A stretch of 28,828 bases of DNA from Clostridiales bacterium UBA1316 (GTDB taxonomy: Bacteria; Bacillota; Clostridia; Oscillospirales; Oscillospiraceae), in NCBI GenBank assembly GCA_002307055.1, contig DBTM01000070.1, positions 1 to 28,828 on the forward strand. Reading direction: 5' to 3'. The position numbers and the translations under genes were made by a program. Shown in pieces: positions 13,925 through 20,942 of this stretch (position 1 is its first letter; each line of letters opens with the position of its first letter). The notes beneath the pieces are model-generated. The model saw only the letters and a list, made by a program, of their open reading frames with translations. It ran no database searches and was not told the origin of the DNA.

Positions 13925-15178
13925 ATGAATGTTCTGGTTGTCGGCGGCGGCGGACGTGAGCATGCCATCTGCTGGGCGCTGCGGAAATCACCGCGTGTTG
14001 AGCGTCTTTATTGCGCGCCGGGGAACGGCGGCATCACCGACATTGCCGAATGTGTTAACATCAAAGCAACCGATATCGACGGTATTGTTCGGTTTGCAAA
14101 AACCAAGCCTATCGATTTCGTCATGGTCGCACCCGATGATCCGCTCGCGCTGGGCCTTGTCGACGAATTGGAAAAAGCGGGTATCCGCGCTTTCGGACCG
14201 CACGCAAACGCGGCAATCATCGAGAGCAGCAAGGTTTTCTCGAAATTGCTCATGAAAGAGAATAATATCCCAACCGCCGAATATAAAGCTTTTTCCTATT
14301 TAGATGACGCAATTGCGTATATTAAAGAAAAAGGCGCACCGATTGTCGTCAAAGCCGATGGGCTGGCACTTGGCAAGGGTGTAGTCGTTGCTTTTGATGT
14401 TGAAACGGCAATCAACGCCGTCAAATCCATGATGCTCGAAAAAAAATACGGCAACAGCGGCTCCAACGTCGTTATTGAAGAATACATGACCGGCCCTGAG
14501 GTCACTGTGCTCGCGTTTACGGACGGCAAAACAATCGTCCCCATGCTGTCGTCTCAGGATCACAAACGCGTCAATGACCACGACGAGGGCCCGAACACAG
14601 GCGGTATGGGCGCGTTCTGCCCAAGCCCCAACTATACACCCGAAATTGCAGAGATTTGTATGAAAACGATTTTTCTGCCGACGATGGAAGCTATGAATAA
14701 AGCGGGCCGCATGTTTAAAGGCGTGATTTATTTTGGACTGATGCTGACACCTTCGGGGCCCCGCGTCGTTGAATACAACGCGCGCTTCGGCGATCCCGAG
14801 ACACAACCGATTTTATCTCTGCTGGAAACAGACCTGCTTGATATCTTCGAGGCTGTCGTTGACGGCAGACTTGATCAAATCGATATTAAGTGGCGCGCCG
14901 GTACCGCTTGCTGCATTGTCATGGCCAGCGGTGGGTATCCTGAGAGCTACGAAAAGGGCTTTGAAATTTCAGGTCTTGAATCACTGCCAAAGGATATCGT
15001 TGTTTTTCACGCTGGAACAGCGCGGAAAGACAGCAATTTCTTTACAAACGGCGGCCGTGTTCTCGGCGTCACGGCAGTTGCTGATACACTTGACGCCGCA
15101 GTGGTACGCGCCTATGACGGTGTTCAATATATCCGCTTCCAAAACGCGCATTACAGAACTGATATCGGCCGAAAATAA
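13925..15178 (+). CDS. purD: Phosphoribosylamine-glycine ligase (GAR synthetase)
   Basis: A 417-residue ATP-grasp enzyme that joins phosphoribosylamine and glycine. Visible are the N-terminal VLVVGGGGREHAICWAL, the ATP-grasp motifs VVKADGLALGKGVV and GPEVTVLAFTDG, the substrate loop DEGPNTGGMGAFCPSP, and the metal-site region VEYNARFGDPETQP. The ATG at 13925 follows GGAGG by seven bases, and that site can be masked by an upstream CCTCC. It is the last gene of the purine operon, set apart from it by a 186-base leader that is probably regulatory. I see no clear terminator behind it before the tRNA promoter. Confidence 0.97.
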   Translation: MNVLVVGGGGREHAICWALRKSPRVERLYCAPGNGGITDIAECVNIKATDIDGIVRFAKTKPIDFVMVAPDDPLALGLVDELEKAGIRAFGPHANAAIIESSKVFSKLLMKENNIPTAEYKAFSYLDDAIAYIKEKGAPIVVKADGLALGKGVVVAFDVETAINAVKSMMLEKKYGNSGSNVVIEEYMTGPEVTVLAFTDGKTIVPMLSSQDHKRVNDHDEGPNTGGMGAFCPSPNYTPEIAEICMKTIFLPTMEAMNKAGRMFKGVIYFGLMLTPSGPRVVEYNARFGDPETQPILSLLETDLLDIFEAVVDGRLDQIDIKWRAGTACCIVMASGGYPESYEKGFEISGLESLPKDIVVFHAGTARKDSNFFTNGGRVLGVTAVADTLDAAVVRAYDGVQYIRFQNAHYRTDIGRK

Positions 15179-15233
15179 GAGCCCTGTAATTTATTTACAT
15201 TATATAATTATGCTTCAGCCCTATCTTTAATCG

Positions 15234-15262
15234 TTGACAAGTACCTATATTTATGTTACTAT
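15234..15262 (+). promoter_or_regulatory. Promoter of the tRNA-Ser pair
   Basis: A perfect TTGACA (15234-15239), exactly 17 bases, then TACTAT (15257-15262). The start point would be about 12-14 bases before the first tRNA. Confidence 0.75.
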
Positions 15263-15281
15263 ACGACATGCGTTTGAGTAC

Positions 15282-15370
15282 GGAGAGATACCGAAGTGGT
15301 TATAACGGAACGGTCTTGAAAACCGTCGTACGGCAACGTACCGTGGGTTCGAATCCCACTCTCTCCGCCA
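15282..15370 (+). tRNA. tRNA-Ser (anticodon UGA)
   Basis: An 89-base class II tRNA. The acceptor arms GGAGAGA (15282-15288) and TCTCTCC (15360-15366) pair perfectly, followed by G and an encoded CCA. The anticodon loop is CTTGAAA, so the anticodon is TGA. The extra arm GTACGGCAACGTAC is a long, stable hairpin as expected for serine. The T-loop TTCGAAT is present. Confidence 0.97.
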
Positions 15371-15425
15371 TTTTCTCGCAATGTTCAAATTCTCAAATTG
15401 CATAACTGATACAAAATTTCGGCTT

Positions 15426-15517
15426 GGAGAAGTACCCAAGTGGCCGAAGGGGCTCCCCTGCTAAGGGAGTAGTGCGTGATGAGCGCAGCGAGGGTTCAAA
15501 TCCCTCCTTCTCCGCCA
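15426..15517 (+). tRNA. tRNA-Ser (anticodon GCU)
   Basis: A 92-base class II tRNA. GGAGAAG (15426-15432) pairs with CTTCTCC (15507-15513), then G and an encoded CCA. The anticodon loop CTGCTAA within CTCCC/GGGAG gives anticodon GCT. A long extra arm (GTGCGTGATGAGCGCA region) and the T-loop TTCAAAT are seen. It is 55 bases behind the first tRNA-Ser and probably co-transcribed with it. Confidence 0.97.
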
Positions 15518-15518
15518 C

Positions 15519-15566
15519 AAAGGTACTCAGTGGATAATACAATTCCACTGAGTACCTTTTTATTTT
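15519..15566 (+). terminator. Terminator of the tRNA-Ser pair
   Basis: AAAGGTACTCAGTGGA (15519-15534) pairs with TCCACTGAGTACCTTT (15544-15559), a 16-bp stem, followed by TTATTTT. Confidence 0.92.
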
Positions 15567-15594
15567 GCCTATTAGAAAATACCGTAATACAAGG

Positions 15595-15644
15595 AAAAAG
15601 CGAGACAAGGGGGTGAAAAATCCCGTCCTGTCTCGCTTTTTTTG
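15595..15644. terminator. Second, bidirectional terminator between tRNA-Ser and cysteine desulfurase
   Basis: AAAAAGCGAGACA (15595-15607) pairs with TGTCTCGCTTTTT (15629-15641), with T runs on both strands. It can stop read-through from the tRNAs and also - strand transcription out of the desulfurase fragment. Confidence 0.8.
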
Positions 15645-15698
15645 TTGTTCGATTTGGGTCGCCTCGGAAAAACTCCAGCGGAATATTTCACCCCCTTG
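15606..15698. repeat. Long-range inverted repeat overlapping the second terminator
   Basis: CAAGGGGGTGAAA (15606-15618) is the exact reverse complement of 15686-15698. The left copy lies in the terminator's left arm and loop, so the two foldings compete. Its function is unknown. Confidence 0.55.
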
Positions 15699-15745
15699 AG
15701 CAATTCCAGAGGCAAAATTAAAAAGTATAGACAAAATTGAAAGGT

Positions 15746-16207
15746 TTACCTCAGTATCTTTATTAGAGCATTTACGATACTATCTACATCCTCTGCAGTA
15801 TTATTTTTTCCAAGTGAAATCCGAATGGTTCCGCCTGCAAGCTTTTCATTGAGTCGGATTGCCTTTAAAACGTGAGATATATCCGCATTTACACTATTAC
15901 AGGCCGAACCAGTAGAAATGCAAATACCCATCAAGTCCATGCGATGGAGGATTGCTTCTCCGTCAGCTCCATTAAACGAAAGGCTAACAAGACCCGGTAA
16001 TGTGTTGTCACCACCATTACGTACAAACGGAATATGTGATTTACGAAGAGTGTCCAGCAACTGACGCTCCAATGCTCGTATGTGGGAGGTGTTTTCACTC
16101 AAGGCAGCGCAGTTATCTTTCAAAGCGGTCGCCATTCCGACAATGGAAGCAATATTCTCAGTTCCGGCGCGGTGCTGGTGCTCTTGTGCTCCGCCGTCAG
16201 CATATAG
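15746..16207 (-). pseudogene. Cysteine desulfurase, C-terminal fragment (N-terminal ~60% missing)
   Basis: Class V PLP-dependent cysteine desulfurase (NifS/IscS type), which takes sulfur from cysteine onto an active-site cysteine. Only the last 150 or so residues remain. Homology begins near 16204 with LYADGGAQEHQHRAGTENIA, the conserved GG-QE-x-RAGTEN motif, and continues through the loop cysteine in ISTGSACNS, SHVLKAI and GTIRISLGKNNTAEDVD. The PLP-binding lysine region and everything before it is absent, and a stop codon lies in frame at 16217-16219. An ATG at 16133-16135 opens a 129-residue frame, but that product could not be an active enzyme. The break coincides with the left edge of the prophage-like element, so the gene was probably split by integration. 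Confidence 0.85.
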
Positions 16208-16220
16208 GGAGTGTATTTAT
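16190..16220. other. Probable left junction (attL-like) of the integrated element
   Basis: Desulfurase homology on the - strand stops at about 16204-16207, and the ribosome site of the first element gene on the + strand begins at 16207. A switch this sharp between two coding units is what serine-integrase insertion leaves. The exact crossover cannot be fixed without the right end. Confidence 0.4.
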
Positions 16221-16823
16221 ATGACAGTAAAAGAAGAGATCATGATAGCGGTAACTCAGTTCCCAGGTATCACTGATACCGAACTGGAAAAGAGATACGG
16301 GCGAAGCCATCAAACGATTAACATAGCTTGTAGGGATCTTGTTCAAAAAGGACTTCTTGTCCGCCAGTCCAATCCAGAGAAGTACGGTAATCTGGGCAAC
16401 TACCCGACTGGAAAAGTTCCTGAAGTTGCAACGGTGACGAAGCCGGCAATCTCTGATGACCTTGATGAAGATGCAGTAAAAGCACATATCAAGGATTGGC
16501 TTGAAAATCAAGGTTGGTCTGTTAAAATCGCTTGGGGGAAAAACCACGGGGTTGATATTGAAGCTACAAAATCCGGAGATCGTTGGCTCATTGAAGCAAA
16601 AGGCCCCGGTTCCCGTCAAGCTATGCGACACAATTACTTTATTGGAATTCTTGGCGAGACGTTACAACGCATGGATGATGATAATGCGCGGTACAGCATT
16701 GCATTTCCGGATATGGCTGTTTACAGAGGGCTTTGGAATCGTTTGCCCATACTGGCAAAGCAGCGAACGAAGATAGATATGCTACTTGTTGCCGAAAACG
16801 GAGACATATCTATTCTCAGATAA
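16221..16823 (+). CDS. Winged-helix plus PD-(D/E)XK nuclease-like protein
   Basis: A 200-residue protein with two parts. Residues 1 to about 70 resemble a winged helix (FPGITDTELEKRYG, then SHQTINIACRDLVQKGLLVR). Residues from about 85 on resemble a restriction-endonuclease fold: GVD with D112, a beta strand, then E125-A-K127 in WLIEAKG, the D-Xn-E-x-K catalytic pattern. The ATG at 16221 follows GGGAG by 9 bases; the longer upstream frame belongs to the antisense of the desulfurase. It is the first gene inside the element and is followed by its own terminator. It could be a defence or superinfection-exclusion nuclease, a degradation enzyme or a regulator. The family name is not recognised. 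Confidence 0.72.
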   Translation: MTVKEEIMIAVTQFPGITDTELEKRYGRSHQTINIACRDLVQKGLLVRQSNPEKYGNLGNYPTGKVPEVATVTKPAISDDLDEDAVKAHIKDWLENQGWSVKIAWGKNHGVDIEATKSGDRWLIEAKGPGSRQAMRHNYFIGILGETLQRMDDDNARYSIAFPDMAVYRGLWNRLPILAKQRTKIDMLLVAENGDISILR

Positions 16824-16845
16824 ATCTGATACCTACCTTTCTTTG

Positions 16846-16876
16846 AAAAAGGCACTCCGAAAGGGGTGCCTTTTTC
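16846..16876 (+). terminator. Terminator between the nuclease-like gene and the tape measure gene
   Basis: AAAAAGGCACTCC (16846-16858), loop GAAA, GGGGTGCCTTTTT (16863-16875). It ends about 30 bases before the tape measure ATG, so the tail genes need another promoter or read-through. Confidence 0.87.
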
Positions 16877-16906
16877 ATGTCCATTTTTCGATGAGGAGGT
16901 GGAAAT

Positions 16907-19186
16907 ATGGCGGATAATTTCGGCTTGAAAATCGGCGTTGAGGGCGAAAAAGAGTTTAAACGGGCACTCTCCGACATCAACCAGTCGTTCAAGGTTCTCG
17001 GCTCAGAAATGAAGCTGGTGGAATCGTCCTTTGACAAAAACGAAACCAGTATCGAGTCGCTCACCTCCAAAAATGAGGTACTCACAAAACAGATCGACGC
17101 CCAGAAAGAAAAAATTGAAACGCTTCGCAAGGCGCTGGAAAACGCCTCCGACTCCTTTGGCGAGAACGACCGCCGCACACAGCAGTGGGCTGTTCAGCTA
17201 AATAACGCGCAGGCGGAACTTAACGGTATGGAGCGCGAGCTGAAGGACAACGAAAAGTCTCTGGACGATGTGGCCGACAATTTTAATGACGCCGAGAAGC
17301 AAGCCGATCAGTTCGGGGATGAGCTTGAAAAAACGGGCAAGGAAGCCGAGTCCTCCGGTGGAAAGTTTGAAAAGCTCGGTTCCGTGGTAAAGGGAATCGG
17401 CGCGGCTATGGGGGTGGCTTTCGCCGCGATCGGTACCGCCGCGATCAGCGCGGGCAAGGCTCTCGTGGATATGACCGTGGAAGCCGCTGCCTACGCCGAT
17501 GAAATGCTGACACAATCCACCGTGACGGGTATGTCGGTCGAGAGCTTACAGGCGTACAGCTACGCTGCCGATCTGGTGGATGTGTCGCTTGACACGCTGA
17601 CCGGCTCTATGGCGAAGAACGTCAAGTCGATGGCGAGCGCGGCGGACGGCTCCGCAAAATACGCTGATGCATATGCACGGCTTGGGGTATCGGTTACCGA
17701 TGCCAACGGCAATCTCCGTGATAGCGAGGACGTTTACTGGGAGGTCATCGACGCACTTGGCAGTGTCTCCAATGAAACGGAGCGTGACGCGCTCGCCATG
17801 CAACTCTTCGGCAAAAGTGCACAGGACTTAAATCCTCTCATCGCCCAGGGCAGCGAGGGCATTGCCGCGCTGACCGAAGAAGCGAAACGCATGGGGGCCG
17901 TGCTCAGCGAGGAGAGCATCGAAAAACTCGGTGCTTTCGACGATTCCGTTCAGCGCTTGAAGCAGGGCTCCGAAGCCGCAAAACGTGTGATGGGTACTGT
18001 GCTTCTTCCACAGCTTCAGACGCTTGCGGACGAGGGAACCTCGCTGCTCGGCGACTTCACCTCCGGCTTGGTGGACGCCGGAGACGACTTCGGCAAAATC
18101 AGCGAGGTCATCGGTAATACGGTCGGCAAGCTTGCCGACATGATAATGGAGCATCTCCCGAAAATCATTCAGGTCGGTATGGACATCGTCATGGCTATCG
18201 TAAACGCGATTGTCGAGAATCTGCCGACCATCGTGGAGTGTGCCTCCTCTATCGTCATGACACTGCTCGAAGGCCTGATTGAGGCTCTGCCCGCTATCAC
18301 TGAGGGCGCGTTACAGTTAGTACTGACACTGGTTCAAGGCATCATCGACAATCTGCCCGCCATTATAGAAGCCGCGATTCAGATGATCGTAACGCTGGCA
18401 TTGGGTATTGCGGAAGCTCTGCCGGAACTGATTCCGTCCATTGTCGAGGCGATCCTCCTGATTGTTCAAGTGCTGCTCGACAACATGGATAAAATCCTCG
18501 AAGCGGCTTTTGCCATCATAAAAGGGCTGGCAGAGGGGTTGCTGAACGCACTGCCGGAGCTTATCGACGCCTTGCCCGAAATCATAACGACCATTATCGA
18601 TTTCATCACGGACAATCTGCCTGAAATTATAGAAATGGGCATTGAACTTACCATTCAGCTTGCGGCCGGGCTGATAAAGGCCATACCGCAGCTTGTGGCA
18701 AAGCTGCCGGAAATCATCACGGCCATCGTGACCGGCCTTGGAAAAGCGGTCGGCGCTGTGTTCGAAATCGGCAAGAACATCGTAAAGGGCCTATGGGAAG
18801 GCATCAAATCTCTTGGCTCTTGGATAGCGGACAAGGTTTCCGATTTCTTTTCCGGCATTGTTGACGGCGCAAAAAGCCTGCTGGGTATCAACTCGCCGTC
18901 AAAGGTATTTGCCGGAATCGGTGAAAACATGGGCCTTGGCATCGGCGTAGGCTTCACCGACGCCATGAAGGGTGTTGAAAAAGACATTACAGACGCAATC
19001 CCAACCGACTTTGACCTTGATATGAATACCGGCATCCATAAAGTGATGAACGACACCTCGCTCGACGTGAAGAAAACCGTGGAGCATACGGGCGTTATCC
19101 GTGTCGAGGGCGTCAACAACGAAGGCGAAATGACCTCGGTTGTGGACATCATCATCGACCGGCTCAGACAGGAGGTGCGCGTATGA
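16907..19186 (+). CDS. Phage tail tape measure protein
   Basis: A 759-residue protein that would set the length of a phage tail tube. Residues about 25-150 are charged coiled coil, about 158-195 a hydrophobic Gly/Ala-rich segment. Then come nine tandem 22-residue amphipathic repeats (18155-18748) mostly beginning Leu-Pro. The end carries the tape measure signature GINSPSKVF and GIGENMGLGIGVGF. The ATG follows GAGGAGG at a good distance. If tail length scales at about 1.5 angstrom per residue, the tail would be near 110 nm. The gene overlaps the next by four bases. The chaperone genes that normally precede a tape measure gene (with a programmed frameshift) are absent. Confidence 0.93.
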   Translation: MADNFGLKIGVEGEKEFKRALSDINQSFKVLGSEMKLVESSFDKNETSIESLTSKNEVLTKQIDAQKEKIETLRKALENASDSFGENDRRTQQWAVQLNNAQAELNGMERELKDNEKSLDDVADNFNDAEKQADQFGDELEKTGKEAESSGGKFEKLGSVVKGIGAAMGVAFAAIGTAAISAGKALVDMTVEAAAYADEMLTQSTVTGMSVESLQAYSYAADLVDVSLDTLTGSMAKNVKSMASAADGSAKYADAYARLGVSVTDANGNLRDSEDVYWEVIDALGSVSNETERDALAMQLFGKSAQDLNPLIAQGSEGIAALTEEAKRMGAVLSEESIEKLGAFDDSVQRLKQGSEAAKRVMGTVLLPQLQTLADEGTSLLGDFTSGLVDAGDDFGKISEVIGNTVGKLADMIMEHLPKIIQVGMDIVMAIVNAIVENLPTIVECASSIVMTLLEGLIEALPAITEGALQLVLTLVQGIIDNLPAIIEAAIQMIVTLALGIAEALPELIPSIVEAILLIVQVLLDNMDKILEAAFAIIKGLAEGLLNALPELIDALPEIITTIIDFITDNLPEIIEMGIELTIQLAAGLIKAIPQLVAKLPEIITAIVTGLGKAVGAVFEIGKNIVKGLWEGIKSLGSWIADKVSDFFSGIVDGAKSLLGINSPSKVFAGIGENMGLGIGVGFTDAMKGVEKDITDAIPTDFDLDMNTGIHKVMNDTSLDVKKTVEHTGVIRVEGVNNEGEMTSVVDIIIDRLRQEVRV
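18155..18748 (+). repeat. Nine 22-residue repeats in the tape measure protein
   Basis: Nine consecutive units of exactly 66 bases encode a pattern L-P-x-I-hydrophobic with GL-x-x-A/N at the end. Examples of unit starts are LPKII, LPTIV, LPAIT, LPAII, LPELI, MDKIL, LPELI, LPEII and IPQLV. The protein pattern is regular but the codons differ, so the duplication is old. Confidence 0.85.
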
Positions 19187-19530
19187 GTTATCTCAAAAAT
19201 GCAGAGACAAGTGAAATCATCACGCGCTTTGTCAGCTTCCGAAAAACACAGGAGGTCATCCGCACGGTGCAGACAGCCCTTGACGGGACGGAGTATCTGA
19301 CCCGTTTCGGTTCGCCGACCGTGCATTATGAGCTGACGCTCTATGTTAATGAAGCCGGGAAAACCGTGCTGATGGCAGCCGAGGACAGCGTTCCGCTGCT
19401 TGAATGCTCTGTAAAACAGGGCGTTTTCACCGGAAGAATTGTTGAACTCGGTGACTTTGATTATCAGGCGGCAGGCTGGTATAAGGTCACCGCCACCCTT
19501 GCGGCGGTAAGCGAGGTGAGCGACCCATGA
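19183..19530 (+). CDS. Phage tail-region protein of unknown function (115 aa)
   Basis: A small protein with no membrane segment and mixed beta-rich sequence. Its start overlaps the tape measure stop (ATGA), with AGGAGGT upstream, and its stop overlaps the next gene in the same way, so it belongs to the tail operon. I do not recognise the family. A position directly behind the tape measure is where distal tail or tail-assembly proteins are found, but the length is short for a distal tail protein. The role is inferred from context only. Confidence 0.75.
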   Translation: MSYLKNAETSEIITRFVSFRKTQEVIRTVQTALDGTEYLTRFGSPTVHYELTLYVNEAGKTVLMAAEDSVPLLECSVKQGVFTGRIVELGDFDYQAAGWYKVTATLAAVSEVSDP

Positions 19531-20930
19531 GAAGCATACCGACGGCGCTGAAAGAAAAACTTGTTAACCGCTTCAAGGTGGAAAACGCGGACAGCTTAGC
19601 GAAGCTCCGCGTGGTAGCCACGCAGACCTCCGTCAATTCGCTGCTCTCCGAGCCGATTCACGAAGATATTGCTCCCGCGTTCGGCGATGTGGCTGTGCGC
19701 CAGACGGCCGGAGAATCCGATTTATCGCTTGCTTATGCCATCTGTTTGGACGACGGTGTGGCAAAGGTGTATAAGCGGAAGTTTCCGGCTGGTATGGAGT
19801 ACCTGTGGGAATACCAGTGGACGCTCGGAGCGGCGACTGATGTGGCGATTGAATTCAACGGCGTGTGGAAAATGAACGCCGAAAAAGAATGGTATTACCT
19901 TCAAACCGAGGAATACCCGTATATCTTTTTTGTTCGGAACGGCAATCTGTATGTTCAAATCTGGAAGGACAGCGATAATGCCTCTCTGCTTGCCACCGGC
20001 GTTTCGCAGATATCCGCCTGCAAGGGCTGGCAGTCCAGTGTCGAACCGGAGCTCGACCAGGGCTTGATCATCGGCTACCGCAAAAGCGGCTCGGTTTATT
20101 ACCGGGCGCTCTGCTGTCAGGAGAACGGCTCTTATGTCTGGGAAGCGGAGCATGAAGTCACGCCGCTTGGTACGGGCAACACGACGCTGTCGGTTATCCG
20201 TACCAACGATTTCCGTATCGGATTTCTGACGCAGAACAACGGTCGGATGCTGCTGTCACTGACGCACCGGAACTATGCCGGTATGAGCGTCCGGCCGGAA
20301 ACGGTCCACATCAACGTCTCAAATGTGAAGATGTGGATTTCCGATATAACCGAACTGGACACGCTGAACAAGGAGTACGCATCCGGGAATACCGCTTATC
20401 CCTATGTTCTGCTGGATGAGCCAAACACCGAAGAAATCTCCGTGTCCTCGGTGGAAAAGCTGAACCGCGAGACGGGCTTCGTTTGCTACGGCTTCAAAAT
20501 TCATCTTACCAAGCCTTTATACGGAAGCGTTGACGTGGGGTTTCCTGTGAAATGCGCCCTGTCCGTTTCCGGGGTGACCGTTACCTCCGCTTACTATGAC
20601 AACGAGGAGCAGGCGATTCTTCTATATACGAGCGCCGATATCCGCAGGACGGTAGCCGTGACCATAACGATGCCGGAATACCGCTCACTCTGGTATTACA
20701 AGCTCGGTTCACAAAGATGGTTCCTGCCCGCTCTAAGTGCTGTCGCCGCCGCCGAAACTGTAGACTTCCAAACCTACGAAAACGAAACGGCGAGCATTTC
20801 GATAGTTTTAACAGGGGCATGGATTGACGAGGCTGTATTCATCAATTGCCTCCAGCCCGCGCATACGGCCGTTATTGCACTTGTGTCCGCCTCTGTGAGC
20901 CTGCAGCCTGTTTCCACATTACCGATTTAG
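19527..20930 (+). CDS. Phage tail/minor structural protein (467 aa, unknown family)
   Basis: A 467-residue, beta-rich soluble protein with many aromatic residues. It has recurring short stretches such as VYKRKFPAG, LWEYQWTLG, VAIEFNGVW and YVWEAEHEV that hint at a propeller-like or repeated-sheet middle section (about 75-240). The C-terminal part (about 310-440) looks like one or two beta-sandwich modules. The ATG at 19527 overlaps the preceding stop. The position after the tape measure and before the fibre and baseplate genes suggests a distal tail or adsorption component. I cannot name a family. Confidence 0.75.
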   Translation: MRSIPTALKEKLVNRFKVENADSLAKLRVVATQTSVNSLLSEPIHEDIAPAFGDVAVRQTAGESDLSLAYAICLDDGVAKVYKRKFPAGMEYLWEYQWTLGAATDVAIEFNGVWKMNAEKEWYYLQTEEYPYIFFVRNGNLYVQIWKDSDNASLLATGVSQISACKGWQSSVEPELDQGLIIGYRKSGSVYYRALCCQENGSYVWEAEHEVTPLGTGNTTLSVIRTNDFRIGFLTQNNGRMLLSLTHRNYAGMSVRPETVHINVSNVKMWISDITELDTLNKEYASGNTAYPYVLLDEPNTEEISVSSVEKLNRETGFVCYGFKIHLTKPLYGSVDVGFPVKCALSVSGVTVTSAYYDNEEQAILLYTSADIRRTVAVTITMPEYRSLWYYKLGSQRWFLPALSAVAAAETVDFQTYENETASISIVLTGAWIDEAVFINCLQPAHTAVIALVSASVSLQPVSTLPI

Positions 20931-20942
20931 GAGGTTTTCAAA

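Noticed and set aside
13771..13959. 62-codon + strand frame in the gap before purD
   Set aside because: It runs into purD in a different frame, has no ribosome site and no recognisable pattern. RNA structure explains the gap better.
15251..15439. 62-codon - strand frame with the sequence EWDSNPRYV
   Set aside because: This is the complement of the first tRNA-Ser, a classic spurious translation.
15282..15517. tRNA-Ser genes as the integration site of the element
   Set aside because: Both tRNAs are intact, about 700 bases from the junction, and the visible recombinases are serine type, which seldom use tRNA genes. The desulfurase break is the better boundary.
15393..15734. 113-codon - strand frame across the second tRNA-Ser and the terminators
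   Set aside because: Its C-terminal part (KEGFEPSLRSS and onward) is simply the complement of the tRNA-Ser gene, a well-known false protein. The rest is two terminator hairpins. No ribosome site.
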